Both the position numbers and the translations under genes were made by a program. Under the pieces are notes generated by a model that saw only the letters and a program-made list of their open reading frames with translations, was not told the origin of the DNA and did not search any database. A stretch of 10,963 nucleotides of DNA from Bacteroidota bacterium (lineage in GTDB: Bacteria > Bacteroidota > Bacteroidia > UKL13-3): contig RGVD01000081.1 in the NCBI GenBank assembly GCA_010027395.1, positions 1-10,963 of the forward strand, read 5' to 3'. This document shows, one piece after another, positions 1 through 6,875 of this stretch (position 1 is its first letter; every line of letters starts with the position of its first letter).

Positions 1-768
1 ATTGATTTTGTGATGACAAATGTTGTTGGAACTGTAAATTTGTTAAATGCGGCTAAGAATTTATGGAAGAATAATTTGAGCGAAAATATATTTTATCACG
101 TTTCTACAGACGAGGTATATGGAAGTTTGCACGATGGGGGCTTTTTTTTAGAAACCACGGCATACGACCCACAAAGTCCTTATAGTGCAAGCAAGGCCAG
201 CAGCGACCATTTTGTGAGAGCCTACCATAATACTTATAATCTACGGGTTGTTTTATCTAATTGCTCAAATAATTATGGACCAAATCAATTTCCTGAAAAA
301 CTAGTTCCTCTTTTTATAAACAACATACGAAACAATAAACCACTCCCAGTATATGGAAAAGGTGAAAACGTTAGAGATTGGTTGTATGTTGTTGATCACG
401 CTAGAGCCATAGATGACGTTTTTCATAAAGGAAGAATTGGTGAAACATACAATATTGGTGGATTTAACGAATGGACCAATATTGATTTGATTAAAGTAAT
501 TTGTAAGGCTATGGACAAGAAGCTTGGCAGAATTGATGGTGAATCTGAAAAGCTAATTACTTATGTTACAGATAGAGCAGGGCATGACTTAAGGTATGCA
601 ATTGATGCCCATAAAATAATGAAAGAATTGGGATGGGAACCATCACTTCAATTTGAAGAGGGTATTGAGAAAACCATAAATTGGTATATTTCAAATGAGG
701 CATGGATGAATGAGGTTACAAGTGGTAGTTATCAAAACTACTATGATGCATTATACGCCAAACGTTAA
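1..768 (+). CDS. rfbB: dTDP-glucose 4,6-dehydratase, 3' part (start outside window)
   Basis: Cytoplasmic extended short-chain dehydrogenase that converts dTDP-glucose to dTDP-4-keto-6-deoxyglucose, the second step of dTDP-rhamnose synthesis. The reading frame is already open at base 1, so roughly the first 95 residues, including the glycine-rich NAD-binding loop, lie outside the window. Seen here: the catalytic STDEVYG segment (about 103-123), the YSASK active-site Tyr/Lys pair (181-195), the NCSNNYGP and FPEKL substrate-loop motifs, YGKGENVRDWLYV and the C-terminal RYAIDA and GWEP motifs. All are typical of RmlB/RfbB and distinguish it from UDP-glucose epimerases, which lack the TDE triad. 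It ends 12 nt before rfbA and is surely cotranscribed with it. The visible part shows no damage. Confidence 0.95.
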   Translation: MDFVMTNVVGTVNLLNAAKNLWKNNLSENIFYHVSTDEVYGSLHDGGFFLETTAYDPQSPYSASKASSDHFVRAYHNTYNLRVVLSNCSNNYGPNQFPEKLVPLFINNIRNNKPLPVYGKGENVRDWLYVVDHARAIDDVFHKGRIGETYNIGGFNEWTNIDLIKVICKAMDKKLGRIDGESEKLITYVTDRAGHDLRYAIDAHKIMKELGWEPSLQFEEGIEKTINWYISNEAWMNEVTSGSYQNYYDALYAKR

Positions 769-780
769 TTATAAAACGAA

Positions 781-1591
781 ATGAAAGGAATCATATTAGC
801 AGGAGGAAGTGGCACACGCCTACACCCACTTACACTAGCTGTAAGCAAACAATTAATGCCCGTTTATGACAAACCGATGATTTATTATCACTCCGCATGA
901 TTTACCTGGTTTTAAAAAATTATTGGGAGATGGTTCTCAAATTGGATGCAGATTTGAATATGCCGAACAGCCTAGTCCTGATGGATTGGCTCAAGCTTTT
1001 ATTATAGGTGAAAAATTTATCGGAAATGATAAGGTTGCCTTAGTTTTAGGTGATAATATTTTCTTTAGTTCTGGACTCAGCACCTTGCTCCAATCAAATA
1101 ATAATCCCGATGGTGGGGTTGTATTTGCTTATCATGTTAGTGACCCTGAAAGATATGGTGTTGTAGAATTTGATAATGATATGAATGCACTTAGCATTGA
1201 AGAAAAACCAGAGCAGCCTAAATCAAATTATGCTGTCCCAGGTTTGTATTTTTATGATAACGAAGTGGTGCATATTGCAAAGAATATTAAACCATCCCCA
1301 AGAGGTGAGTTAGAAATTACCGATATTAATCGTGTATATTTGGAGCGAGGCAAATTAAAAGTGGGTGTATTACAAAGAGGAACAGCTTGGCTTGATACAG
1401 GAACGTTCAACTCACTCATGCAAGCCGGACAATTTGTTCAGGTAGTTGAAGAGCGACAAGGTCTCAAAATAGGCTGCATTGAAGAAGTGGCCTACCGTAT
1501 GGGCTTTATAGGAAAAGAAGAGCTAAAAAGAGAAGCCCAAAAGTTGCTGAAAAGTGGCTATGGCAGCTACTTAATGAATATTATAAAATAA
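781..1591 (+). pseudogene. rfbA: glucose-1-phosphate thymidylyltransferase, frameshifted by an internal deletion
   Basis: RfbA/RmlA couples glucose-1-phosphate and dTTP into dTDP-glucose, feeding RfbB. The start at 781 gives the nucleotide-binding N-terminus (LAGGSGTRL, SKQLMPVYDKPMIYY) in frame 1, but translation stops at TGA 898-900 after 39 residues. The rest continues in frame 2 from about 881 (ITPHDLPGF, then GDGSQ, PSPDGLAQAF, LGDNIFF, EEKP, GELEITDIN, AWLDTGT) to 1591 and looks fully intact. RfbA homologues have about 17 residues between the YY and TP positions (of the form PLSTLM..GIREILIIS), and here a single C separates those codons. The data therefore fit a loss of about 50 nt. The remaining 3' frame could start at TTG 923, but it would lack the catalytic nucleotide-binding loop, so activity is not expected. 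The alternative is an assembly or consensus error. The family assignment is certain; whether the lesion is real is not. Confidence 0.88.
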
Positions 1592-1611
1592 AAATTGAAA
1601 AATAAAAAAAG

Positions 1612-2589
1612 ATGAATCCTCAACACGAAGCACTCAAAAAATTTAGTTATCAAATTAATTATGCACTATCAAACTATACTTTTCATGGTATGAATATTAG
1701 TAAATATACTAGTGTAATGATTGGTGGTTTGGGAGGAAGCGGTATTGGAGGAAGATTGGTTAAGAACATATTTACCGACTCTTTTCCAGTGCCAATAGAA
1801 TGTATCGCAGATTATACTTTGCCTGGCTATGTTAACAAAAATACACTTGTTATTTTAGGTTCTTATAGCGGAAATACTGAAGAAACCTTAACTATGTTTG
1901 GTCACGTAAAAGAACGTGGGTGTGATATGATTATCCTCACTGGTGTTGGTAAACTTGGTGCCTTAGCCGAAGAAAATAATATTAAAACCTATCATTTAGA
2001 AGGTGGATTTCAGCCTAGAATGGCATTAGGTTTTTCTTTAACCTATATGAATTTGATTTTTGCGGAATTCATCAAAAAAGATATCACAGCAGAACTTAAA
2101 GATATTATTGCTAACGTTGCCGATACAACTCCATATGAGAATGATGCAACAAAAATGTTTGAAAGCATCAAATCTAAAATTAACAATAAATTTATTGTAA
2201 TCACAGATGGTTATTTTGAGGCAGTAGGAATTCGATTTGCTCAACAAATTCAAGAAAATGCAAAGCATGAGTGTTTTACTCACGTATTACCTGAAGCAAA
2301 TCACAATGTAATTGAAAGCTATTATGGTGTTCTTCCTTCTATTTATTTCTGCCTTGATTCAGGAAAGAATGAAAGAACAAGTGCACGTTTTGAGTTTTTA
2401 TCTAACTTACTTCAGGTTGAAAACCATAAGGTAATTAACATGTCTATTAGTGAATTTGATTTAACTAGTGTTTATGAAGTAATTCATCGTCTTGATTGGT
2501 TAAGTATTTACGTTGCAGATTATCGTAAAGTTGATTCATTAAATGTTCCAAATATTATGGAACTTAAAGGATATTTGGAGCAAATTTAA
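1612..2589 (+). CDS. Bifunctional phosphoglucose/phosphomannose isomerase (SIS family)
   Basis: Predicted cytoplasmic aldose-ketose isomerase interconverting fructose-6-phosphate with glucose-6-phosphate and mannose-6-phosphate, of the compact PGI/PMI type first described in archaea rather than the large classical Pgi. At 325 residues the length fits that type. Two SIS halves are visible. The first has GGLGGSGIGG (residues 38-47) and the phosphosugar-binding SYSGNTEET (84-92); PRMALG follows at 135-140. The second has IQENAKHE (213-220) and PEANHN (227-232). Glu215 and His231 are 16 residues apart, the same spacing as the catalytic Glu203/His219 pair of the Pyrobaculum enzyme as I recall it. 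ATG 1612 follows an A-rich leader 20 nt after rfbA. In this cluster it probably supplies hexose phosphates for nucleotide-sugar synthesis. Relative activity on glucose and mannose cannot be told from sequence. Confidence 0.85.
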   Translation: MNPQHEALKKFSYQINYALSNYTFHGMNISKYTSVMIGGLGGSGIGGRLVKNIFTDSFPVPIECIADYTLPGYVNKNTLVILGSYSGNTEETLTMFGHVKERGCDMIILTGVGKLGALAEENNIKTYHLEGGFQPRMALGFSLTYMNLIFAEFIKKDITAELKDIIANVADTTPYENDATKMFESIKSKINNKFIVITDGYFEAVGIRFAQQIQENAKHECFTHVLPEANHNVIESYYGVLPSIYFCLDSGKNERTSARFEFLSNLLQVENHKVINMSISEFDLTSVYEVIHRLDWLSIYVADYRKVDSLNVPNIMELKGYLEQI

Positions 2590-2593
2590 ATTG
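2577..2593 (+). promoter_or_regulatory. Shine-Dalgarno-like site supporting TTG start of the PHP phosphatase
   Basis: GGAG at 2577-2580 lies inside the last codons of the isomerase gene, 10 nt before TTG 2591. It is one of few purine-rich SD-like sites in this window, where most starts have only A-rich leaders. It favours the TTG start with translational coupling across the 1-nt gap. SD use is weak in Bacteroidota, so this is supporting evidence only. Confidence 0.35.
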
Positions 2594-3358
2594 AGCTTTT
2601 TATCAAACATATTTAATAAAAAGGATGGGTCAGACATAAGAATGTCTGATCCATTCATAAACCCCATCAAGGTTGAATTTCATTCGCACCTTATTCATGG
2701 GGTAGATGATGGTTCACAAAGCCTTGAGCATACTTTAGATGTGCTAAAAGTTTACTCAGAAATGGGCTATGAAAAGGTAATTACCACACCTCATGTGATG
2801 AGTGATTATTACAAAAACGGGCCTGAAAATGTATTACCAAAAGTAGAAGAAATACGGCAAGGTTTGGCAGATAGAAATATTCAAATTCAATTTGAAGCTG
2901 CAGCTGAATATATGGTAGATGAAGGCTTAGAAGACAAAATTAAAAATAATGAAAGCCTTCTAACATTTGGGGGAACTAATAAGTATATATTAATTGAGCT
3001 TCCATTTATGACGGAGCCTCGAAATTTCAAAAAAGTAACATTTGATTTGTTTATGGCCGGCTATAAGCCAGTACTAGCGCACCCCGAAAGATATCTTTAC
3101 TATAGTACGAAGAAAAAGGATTTTGAAGAAATAGCTGATAGGGGCATATTGCTTCAAGCAAATATTCTATCTATGGTAGGGTATTATTCTAAACAAGTTG
3201 AGAAGGCAGTTGAATACCTAATTGAAAATAAATTAATAAATTTTGTAGGCAGTGATTTGCATCACATAAAGCATGCAGAAATTATTAAAAATGATGCATT
3301 TAATAACAAACTATACCGCAGAGCTGTATCCTTAGATTTACTGAACAACACACTTTAA
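2591..3358 (+). CDS. YwqE/CpsB-type PHP-domain tyrosine-protein phosphatase
   Basis: Metal-dependent phosphatase of the PHP superfamily. Family members dephosphorylate tyrosine kinases of the Wzc/CpsD kind and so tune capsule or exopolysaccharide assembly. Metal-binding motifs, numbered from the chosen start, are HSH (31-33), DDG (39-41), TPH (66-68), Glu106 in AAAEY, HPER (164-167) and GSDLHH (220-225), a complete set. Length is 255 aa. I chose TTG 2591, 1 nt after the isomerase stop: it has GGAG at 2577-2580, and its N-terminus (SFLSNIFNKK) matches the short hydrophobic, lysine-rich opening common in Bacteroidota homologues. ATG 2543 would overlap the isomerase gene by 47 nt. ATG 2642 is possible but lies in a strong hairpin and would remove that opening. 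No tyrosine kinase gene is visible, so the partner is inferred. Confidence 0.85.
   Translation: MSFLSNIFNKKDGSDIRMSDPFINPIKVEFHSHLIHGVDDGSQSLEHTLDVLKVYSEMGYEKVITTPHVMSDYYKNGPENVLPKVEEIRQGLADRNIQIQFEAAAEYMVDEGLEDKIKNNESLLTFGGTNKYILIELPFMTEPRNFKKVTFDLFMAGYKPVLAHPERYLYYSTKKKDFEEIADRGILLQANILSMVGYYSKQVEKAVEYLIENKLINFVGSDLHHIKHAEIIKNDAFNNKLYRRAVSLDLLNNTL
2623..2656 (+). repeat. 15-bp inverted repeat (hairpin) at the start of the phosphatase gene
   Basis: Arms 2623-2637 and 2642-2656 pair over 15 positions, with the tetraloop AAGA at 2638-2641. The core of each arm is TCAGACAT / ATGTCTGA, and the only non-Watson-Crick positions are two G-U wobbles (2629 with 2650, 2624 with 2655). No U-run follows, so it does not look like an intrinsic terminator. 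If translation starts at TTG 2591 it lies within codons 11-22. If it starts at ATG 2642, the start codon is the first triplet of the right arm and would be paired. A role in attenuating or coupling translation is inference. Confidence 0.6.
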
Positions 3359-3403
3359 GATTTTATTAAGCAATTAATTTCAGCAGGACATTATATTTAC
3401 TGC

Positions 3404-4729
3404 ATGAAATTTATCAAAGCCAAATTACTTTTAATTGTCTTATTTTTTAGTTTATCACTATCATCTCAAAATTTTGAATTCGTTGATGGGGTTATAAAAA
3501 ACTTAAAGGACAGTAGCTTTGAAAAAGTGTTTGACAAATGCCACCCAGATTATAAAACATACATAAAGGATATCTCCTCCATCATTCATGTTTGGACAGA
3601 AGTTACTGGTAAATACGGGCAATATGTTTCTCATAGGTATATAACATATGAAATAGACTCGAGCAATTATGGAATATACCAGTATTATCAAATTGAGCTA
3701 AAACTTCAATATCTACCTTATATTTTAAATATATATACCGATATGCGTAATAAAATTACCAATATCGGTTTTATGTCAACCAATAAAATTTATACTCCTC
3801 CACCACATTTTGATATTAATAAAATTAAAGAAATAAAGCTAAAAGTAGGATTTGATAGTCTAGCACTTAATGCATGTTTAACTATACCTAAATCGTTATC
3901 AAAATCACCATTGGTAATCATTATTGGAGAAAGCGGTCCTACCGACAGGGACTTTGACTATGAACCTAACAAACCATATAAAGATTTGGCATATATGTTA
4001 ACTCAGCAAGGGTTTTCAGTTTTAAGATACGACAAACGATCTGTAGATCATAATTTAAGCTTAATGAGTTTTTACAACCTTAAAAAGCGATTCACACCAG
4101 AGGAGGAATATATTTTTGATATAAATAAAATTATAGACCAAATGAAAACTAGGTTGGACATAGATACAAATCAAATCTATTTATTGGGCCATGGTCAAGG
4201 TGGACTAATAGCCTCATATATCGCAAAAAATTCAAATGACATTAAAGGTGTAATAATGCTTGGTACACATTCTATGAATACACTTGCTAACATGATTGAA
4301 CAATATAACTATTTAAAGGTTATAACTCCAGAGAAAGCAACCATGTATAATGAACAAACTCGCCATGCAAAATTTGCATTGAATGCGAAATTTGATGAGA
4401 ATACTCCGAAAGACTCAATGCCCTTTATGGTTAGTCCTGAATATTGGATTTGGATGAATAATTTCGATCACGTTGCAACAACTAAACAATTAAATAAACC
4501 TGTTTTAATTGTAAATTTTGGCAGAGATTATCAAACTGGAATAAAAAATTATGAGCTTTGGCAAAAGAAATTAAAACGAATTAAAGACGTTTCTTTTCTA
4601 TTCTATCCAAAACTAAACCATATTATGATGGAAGGAGAAAACCCTTCAGAGTATTATGAATATTACAAAAAAGGAAATATCCCTGACTATCTAAGCATTG
4701 ACATTGCTGATTGGCTAAGACTAAATTAG
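3404..4729 (+). CDS. Exported DUF3887 plus alpha/beta-hydrolase protein lacking the nucleophile Ser
   Basis: A 441-residue protein with an N-terminal signal peptide (hydrophobic run at residues 8-20, cleavage near SSQ at 20-22), a DUF3887-like domain (about 23-120) and an alpha/beta-hydrolase domain (about 140-441). The hydrolase signature is clear: GESGPTDRD followed by NKPYKDLAYML and VLRYDKRS, as in S9/BAAT-like hydrolases. The nucleophile elbow, normally GHSQGG, reads GHGQGG with Gly264 (codon GGT at 4193-4195) where serine belongs. The likely acid Asp375 (FGRDY) and His406 (LNHIM) are present. One base change (AGT to GGT) would explain it. The protein is therefore either catalytically dead, a binding protein, or carries a recent mutation or sequencing error. 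It starts 45 nt after the phosphatase gene, and no strong promoter is visible. It has no T9SS domain, so a periplasmic location is inferred. The substrate is unknown. Confidence 0.85.
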   Translation: MKFIKAKLLLIVLFFSLSLSSQNFEFVDGVIKNLKDSSFEKVFDKCHPDYKTYIKDISSIIHVWTEVTGKYGQYVSHRYITYEIDSSNYGIYQYYQIELKLQYLPYILNIYTDMRNKITNIGFMSTNKIYTPPPHFDINKIKEIKLKVGFDSLALNACLTIPKSLSKSPLVIIIGESGPTDRDFDYEPNKPYKDLAYMLTQQGFSVLRYDKRSVDHNLSLMSFYNLKKRFTPEEEYIFDINKIIDQMKTRLDIDTNQIYLLGHGQGGLIASYIAKNSNDIKGVIMLGTHSMNTLANMIEQYNYLKVITPEKATMYNEQTRHAKFALNAKFDENTPKDSMPFMVSPEYWIWMNNFDHVATTKQLNKPVLIVNFGRDYQTGIKNYELWQKKLKRIKDVSFLFYPKLNHIMMEGENPSEYYEYYKKGNIPDYLSIDIADWLRLN

Positions 4730-4772
4730 TAATCTTAAATTAGAGAATGTGCATACAGAATTTTTAATTAGG

Positions 4773-4802
4773 TTGAACTGTGACTGATTTTAATTAATTT
4801 TG
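4773..4802 (+). promoter_or_regulatory. Bacteroidota-type promoter (TTG-N19-TAATTTTG)
   Basis: TTG at 4773-4775 and TAATTTTG at 4795-4802 are separated by 19 nt. They match the known Bacteroidota sigma consensus of a -33 TTG and a -7 TAnnTTTG exactly. Transcription would begin around 4808-4812, about 10 nt before ATG 4821, giving a very short leader. It lies in the 91-nt gap after the hydrolase gene and would drive the repeat protein and the DUF1456 gene. The motif is short and the region AT-rich, so a chance match is possible. Confidence 0.5.
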
Positions 4803-4820
4803 ATACTAAAGTTAAATATT

Positions 4821-5987
4821 ATGAAAATAACAAAAACCCATTTTGCATTATTATCAATTATTTTGTTATTTGGCTTTTATTGTAGAAGCCAATCTCAAAA
4901 CAAGTTAAATAAGCAGCAAGCCCGTCTGAAAGGGGATAGCATTTTTTACGAGAAATATGATACTATCATAAATAGCTACCAACCTTATTACAAACAGAAA
5001 TATAATTATGATAATAAGGGAAACATAACATTGGCAATCTTTCTACAATACTACAAAACTAGTAATAATTGGATAAACAATTCAAAATATTTATATAGTT
5101 ACGATGATAAAAACAACAACTCCGTTCAAATTAGATACAATTGGAATCTAACAACCAATCAATGGGAAAACTATTACAAAGATGAATTCATTTATGATAG
5201 TATATCAAGAAATAGCCAAAAGATGGAATACAAATGGAACACGAACTCAAAGCAATGGGAAAACTATTTTAAGGAAGATTATAAATATGATAAGAATAAT
5301 AATCTAATTGTAAATAGCCAATTCCTGTGGAATACAACAACAAATATATGGGATAAATATGGAGAGCATAACTTCATATTTGATTCTCAAAATCTAAATA
5401 CGATAGAATATCAATACACATGGAATCCAAACAACAATCAAATGGAAAATACATTTAAGTGGGAATATAATTATGATAATGATGCAAATATGTATATGAA
5501 TATTAAATATGCTTGGAACAAAACAAGTGGACAATGGGAAAATACAGATAAAACAAGTTTTAGTTATGATAATTCATATGCCATCTCAGAGATATGGGGA
5601 TATAATGCTAGTAGTAGATTTAAACACAAAGTTACAGGGTCTGTAAGTCAAAAATTTACTTCAGGTAATTGGGTTAGTAATCTTAAATCTACATTTTACT
5701 ATTCCGGACCGTTTGCAACAAACACAGAAGAGTTGAGCTTCAGAAAAGAGATGTTAATTTACCCTAATCCATGTAGTGGAAAATTATTTTTACAAGTAGA
5801 AAACCAAAAAATTACTATTGTTAAAGTCTATAATATTGAAGGAAAAATGCTTCTTCAAAAGGATGTAAATAGTTCAGAAAACAACTTAGGACTTGAATTA
5901 AACAATTTTGTTTCTGGGGTGTATTTTATATCCACATTACTTGAAGATGGTTCTGCATTATGCTCTAAATTTTTCTTTGAAGAATAA
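4821..5987 (+). CDS. Secreted 31-residue-repeat protein with T9SS type A sorting domain
   Basis: Unrecognised surface or secreted protein of 388 aa. An N-terminal signal peptide (hydrophobic residues about 9-22) is followed by six contiguous units of exactly 31 residues (residues 62-247) and a degenerate seventh of about 45 residues (248-292). Each unit begins with Y/F-D after an aromatic, has W-N near position 16 and often QWEN near 22-25, and ends in an aromatic residue; it is rich in Asn, Tyr and Lys. The alternating pattern suggests short beta strands, as in YD-like or WG-like repeat proteins. The C-terminal domain (about 307-388) starts with IYPNP (Tyr314) and ends VSGVYFIS...KFFFEE, the usual T9SS cargo signal. 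ATG 4821 places the signal peptide correctly; a TTG start at 4800 would add seven residues and overlap the likely promoter. Function is unknown; adhesion or binding is a guess. Confidence 0.85.
   Translation: MKITKTHFALLSIILLFGFYCRSQSQNKLNKQQARLKGDSIFYEKYDTIINSYQPYYKQKYNYDNKGNITLAIFLQYYKTSNNWINNSKYLYSYDDKNNNSVQIRYNWNLTTNQWENYYKDEFIYDSISRNSQKMEYKWNTNSKQWENYFKEDYKYDKNNNLIVNSQFLWNTTTNIWDKYGEHNFIFDSQNLNTIEYQYTWNPNNNQMENTFKWEYNYDNDANMYMNIKYAWNKTSGQWENTDKTSFSYDNSYAISEIWGYNASSRFKHKVTGSVSQKFTSGNWVSNLKSTFYYSGPFATNTEELSFRKEMLIYPNPCSGKLFLQVENQKITIVKVYNIEGKMLLQKDVNSSENNLGLELNNFVSGVYFISTLLEDGSALCSKFFFEE
5004..5561 (+). repeat. Six tandem 93-nt coding repeats (31 aa each)
   Basis: Units begin at 5004, 5097, 5190, 5283, 5376 and 5469, with no length variation. 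DNA identity between units is low while protein features are kept (Y/F-D start, W-N in the middle, E-N after it, aromatic end). This points to old duplications held by selection on protein fold rather than recent slippage. A longer, worn unit follows at 5562-5696. Confidence 0.85.
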
Positions 5988-5995
5988 ATATTAAA

Positions 5996-6229
5996 ATGAG
6001 CAATAACGACATACTAAAAAAGTTAAGAGTAGCTCTTCAACTGAAAAATACAGACATCATTGAGATTTTAAAATTAGTAGATTTTAAAATTACAGAAAGT
6101 GAATTAGGAGCATTCTTTAGGAAAGAAGACCACCCTAATTATAAACCATGTGGAGATCAAATTTTAAGAAATTTCCTAAACGGATTGGTAATACATCTCA
6201 GAGGACCAAAGGAGAATTCGGTTAAATAA
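5996..6229 (+). CDS. DUF1456 (YehS-like) protein, single repeat
   Basis: A small cytoplasmic protein of 77 aa that begins with the family signature NNDILKKLRVAL and carries LGAFFRKEDHPNY, CGDQILRNFLNGLVIHLRG. E. coli YehS (about 156 aa) has two copies of this unit, and the present protein has one and a very short tail, so it is half-length by that measure. The two-copy arrangement suggests one copy might need to dimerise, which is inference. No function is established for the family. ATG 5996 lies 8 nt after the stop of the repeat protein, so it is probably read through from the same promoter. A cytoplasmic protein behind a secreted one is an odd pairing and may be incidental. Confidence 0.85.
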   Translation: MSNNDILKKLRVALQLKNTDIIEILKLVDFKITESELGAFFRKEDHPNYKPCGDQILRNFLNGLVIHLRGPKENSVK

Positions 6230-6314
6230 ATTTAGCCTTAATTCTTGATTACGTAACTTTAAAATTGAAGCCAAGGAAAAGGCACTTATTGATATATTTT
6301 ATTAAAAATGCATT
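6230..6314. other. Intergenic spacer between convergent operons
   Basis: An 85-nt AT-rich spacer where the rightward DUF1456 gene and the leftward HupE-like gene end facing each other. A bidirectional terminator is expected. The only structures seen are a weak GCC/GGC pairing around 6270-6283 and the loop-less palindrome AAAATGCATTTT at 6305-6316, neither convincing as an intrinsic terminator. No small gene was seen. Confidence 0.6.
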
Positions 6315-6875
6315 TTAAGCCATAAACCTAATTATTGCCCAAAATAATCCGAAACAAGCTATAATACTCGAAATTGGATATACAATTTTTTCTTGATAGC
6401 TTGCCTTGTAAGCAAAGCTTCTAACAAGCACTAAGTAGGTAATTAGTATTACTAATATTTGTCCCATTTCAACCCCTAGATTAAATCCCAAAAGGCTTTG
6501 AATAAAATAATTTTGAGTTATTCCAGCATCTTTCAGCGCACTTGCAAATCCCATCCCATGAATTAAACCAAAAAAAAATATGATTATCAATCGCCATTTG
6601 CTTAATTTGGTTTTTACAATATTCTCAATAGCAGTATAAACAATTGATAAAGCAATAATGGACTCAACCAAATTACTTTTAGGGACAATTAATCCATAGG
6701 TAGTGAGTCCTAAACTAATGCTATGAGCCAAGGTAAAGATGCTACATTGTGTGATGGTAGATTTAATCTTTGAATCTAATAAATATAAGCTAATAATAAA
6801 TAATATATGGTCGTAACCCAATGGGATTACGTGGGTAAATCCAAGGAATAAATATTTGACAAATTCAGTTATCAA
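6315..6875 (-). CDS. HupE/UreJ-like integral membrane protein
   Basis: A 186-residue polytopic membrane protein of the HupE/UreJ_2 family, relatives of nickel/cobalt permeases linked to hydrogenase and urease. About six hydrophobic segments can be drawn (around residues 6-33, 42-62, 70-86, 95-112, 126-153 and 164-184). Family motifs with possible metal ligands are seen: THVIPLGYDHILF (14-26), LAHSISLGL (49-57), FGLIHGMGFA (102-111) and GFNLGVEMGQ (130-139). Histidines 15, 23, 51 and 106 are conserved positions in the family. The start is TTG 6875, within TTGA shared with the previous gene's stop. No ATG lies before the GMGFA motif, and the residues from TTG onward fit the family N-terminus. 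Translation is probably coupled to the upstream gene. No hydrogenase or urease gene is here, so the substrate (a metal or otherwise) is unknown. Confidence 0.8.
   Translation of the reverse strand: MITEFVKYLFLGFTHVIPLGYDHILFIISLYLLDSKIKSTITQCSIFTLAHSISLGLTTYGLIVPKSNLVESIIALSIVYTAIENIVKTKLSKWRLIIIFFFGLIHGMGFASALKDAGITQNYFIQSLLGFNLGVEMGQILVILITYLVLVRSFAYKASYQEKIVYPISSIIACFGLFWAIIRFMA

Noticed and set aside
781..1591. Programmed frameshift in rfbA rather than a lesion
   Set aside because: A frameshift alone would not restore the roughly 17 missing conserved residues, and no slippery site precedes the stop.
2038..2283. Leftward open frame inside the isomerase gene
   Set aside because: It is antisense to catalytic motifs of the isomerase and has no family features.
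3392..3399. TATATTTA as a -7 promoter element for the hydrolase gene
   Set aside because: It misses the final G, sits 5 nt from the ATG and has no TTG at the right distance upstream.
4800..4820. TTG 4800 as the start of the repeat protein
   Set aside because: It adds seven residues ahead of a normal signal peptide and overlaps the TAATTTTG promoter element; ATG 4821 fits better.
4821..4900. Lipoprotein signal (Cys after the hydrophobic run, GFYC)
   Set aside because: The residues before Cys do not fit a lipobox (no Leu/Val/Ile at -3 with a small residue at -1), and the T9SS domain suffices to explain export.
6305..6316. Palindrome AAAATGCATTTT as a terminator
   Set aside because: It has no loop, is AT-only apart from one GC step, and lies partly in the stop region of the HupE-like gene.
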